Source: an uncultured Lachnospiraceae bacterium (lineage in GTDB: Bacteria > Bacillota > Clostridia > Lachnospirales > Lachnospiraceae). From it: a stretch of 6,903 nt of DNA. The stretch is from the NCBI GenBank assembly GCA_902783445.1, contig CACZQX010000034.1, forward strand, positions 1-6,903, given 5' to 3'. A model generated the notes under the pieces. It ran no database searches. It was given only the letters and a program-made list of their open reading frames with translations, and was not told the DNA's origin. Every line of letters starts with the position of its first letter. Positions within the stretch are counted from its first letter, which is position 1. Made by a program: the position numbers and the translations under genes. Below are positions 6,152 through 6,903 of the stretch, piece by piece.

Positions 6152-6903
6152 AGAAGATTGCAACAAGAGAAAGCTACGGAAATGCTCTTGTAGAGCTTGG
6201 TAAAGAAATGGAAAACCTGGTTGTTTTGGATGCCGATCTTGCAGGCGCAACAAAAACAGCAACGTTTAAAAAGGCTTTCCCTGAAAGACATATAGATTGT
6301 GGTATCGCAGAAGGAAACATGATGGGTATAGCAGCAGGTCTTGCGGCAACGGGAAAGGTTCCGTTTGCAAGTTCCTTTGCAATGTTTGCAGCGGGAAGAG
6401 CTTTCGAGCAGATAAGAAACTCAATAGGTTATCCACATCTTAATGTAAAAATCGGAGCTACGCATGCAGGAATTTCGGTAGGTGAAGACGGTGCAACGCA
6501 TCAGTGCAACGAAGATATCGCTTTAATGCGCACAATCCCGGGAATGACTATCATCAATCCTGCGGATGATGTGGAAGCAAGAGCAGCAGTAAAAGCAGCA
6601 GCTAAGTTTGACGGACCTTGCTATCTTCGTTTCGGTCGTTTTGCAACAGCTGTTTTCAATGATGAAAATACATACAAATTTGAACTTGGTAAAGGTATCG
6701 TCCTTAAAGAGGGTAAAGATGTAACAATCGTTGCAACGGGACTTGAAGTATATCAGTCATTGGAAGCAGCCAAGATGTTAGCTGATGATGGTATTGATGC
6801 TGAAGTAATCAATATTCACACAATCAAGCCTCTCGATGAAGATTTGATTGTAAAATCAGCTTCAAAAACAGGTAAAGTTGTAACGGTAGAAGAACATTCC
6901 GTA
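6139..6903 (+). CDS. Transketolase, C-terminal subunit (partial, runs off the window end)
   Basis: This is the partner half of the split transketolase, carrying the pyrimidine-binding and C-terminal domains. There are 255 codons open to the window edge; family members are usually a little over 300 residues, so roughly 50-60 are missing. Motifs include DADLAGATKT (31-40), CGIAEGNMMGIAAGLA (54-69, with Glu58 as the expected catalytic glutamate that activates ThDP), FASSFAMFAAGRAFEQIRNS (76-95), THAGISVGEDGATHQ (108-122) and LRFGR (163-167). The C-terminal Rossmann-like domain starts near 185 (LGKGIVLKEGKDVTIVATG). The ATG at 6139 lies inside the end of the upstream subunit, a 13-base overlap in another frame. 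Its AGAGAGG site (6123-6129) is nine bases upstream, inside that gene. The overlap suggests coupled translation giving equal amounts of both halves. Confidence 0.95.
   Translation, partial: MSEIKKIATRESYGNALVELGKEMENLVVLDADLAGATKTATFKKAFPERHIDCGIAEGNMMGIAAGLAATGKVPFASSFAMFAAGRAFEQIRNSIGYPHLNVKIGATHAGISVGEDGATHQCNEDIALMRTIPGMTIINPADDVEARAAVKAAAKFDGPCYLRFGRFATAVFNDENTYKFELGKGIVLKEGKDVTIVATGLEVYQSLEAAKMLADDGIDAEVINIHTIKPLDEDLIVKSASKTGKVVTVEEHSV

Noticed and set aside
6003..6203. A 66-codon + strand frame across the junction of the two transketolase genes
   Set aside because: It is the alternative frame of two clearly conserved genes, and its translation has no family features.
1..6903. CRISPR arrays, insertion sequences, phage or defence genes, tRNA genes
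   Set aside because: I saw no regularly spaced repeats, terminal inverted repeats, transposase or integrase motifs, or tRNA cloverleaf signatures. The window is almost fully explained by housekeeping genes and one unknown gene.

Overview
The window looks like a chromosomal housekeeping locus of a moderately AT-rich, low-GC Gram-positive bacterium. The order large SRP RNA - dnaX - ebfC (ybaB/yaaK) - recR is the classic Firmicutes arrangement (scr-dnaX-yaaK-recR in Bacillus subtilis). Strong AGGAGG-like ribosome binding sites and a transketolase split into two genes also fit Firmicutes, most likely Clostridia. A Lachnospiraceae-like host is my best guess from this context; it is an inference and no database was searched.

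Layout, all on the + strand. Bases 1 to about 233 are the 3' four-fifths or more of a large-type SRP RNA; its 5' end lies outside the window. It ends at a T-run (234-240) that looks like an intrinsic terminator. A well-formed extended -10 promoter (259-287) follows and should start the dnaX operon. dnaX (337-1890), ebfC (1892-2245) and recR (2255-2851) are tightly packed, with gaps of 1 and 9 bases. After a 60-base gap comes a large GTG-started gene (2912-5284) for a 790-residue protein I cannot name. A 30-base gap leads to the N-terminal transketolase subunit (5315-6151). This overlaps by 13 bases the C-terminal transketolase subunit (6139 to the window end, truncated by the edge). I see no terminator between dnaX and the window end, so the genes may share a transcript.

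DnaX is the clamp-loader/tau ATPase of the replisome, EbfC is a small nucleoid-associated DNA-binding protein, and RecR works with RecO/RecF in recombinational repair. The two transketolase subunits form one ThDP enzyme of the pentose phosphate pathway. The least explained gene is the 790-residue protein. It has a TPR-like helical N-terminus and a 135-residue acidic linker with no Lys or Arg. A charged coiled coil and a C-terminal P-loop domain follow. The P-loop domain resembles CbbX/SpoVK-type AAA+ modules, but its Walker B and arginine-finger positions look degenerate. It sits where B. subtilis carries yaaL and bofA. It is the best candidate for something undescribed here.
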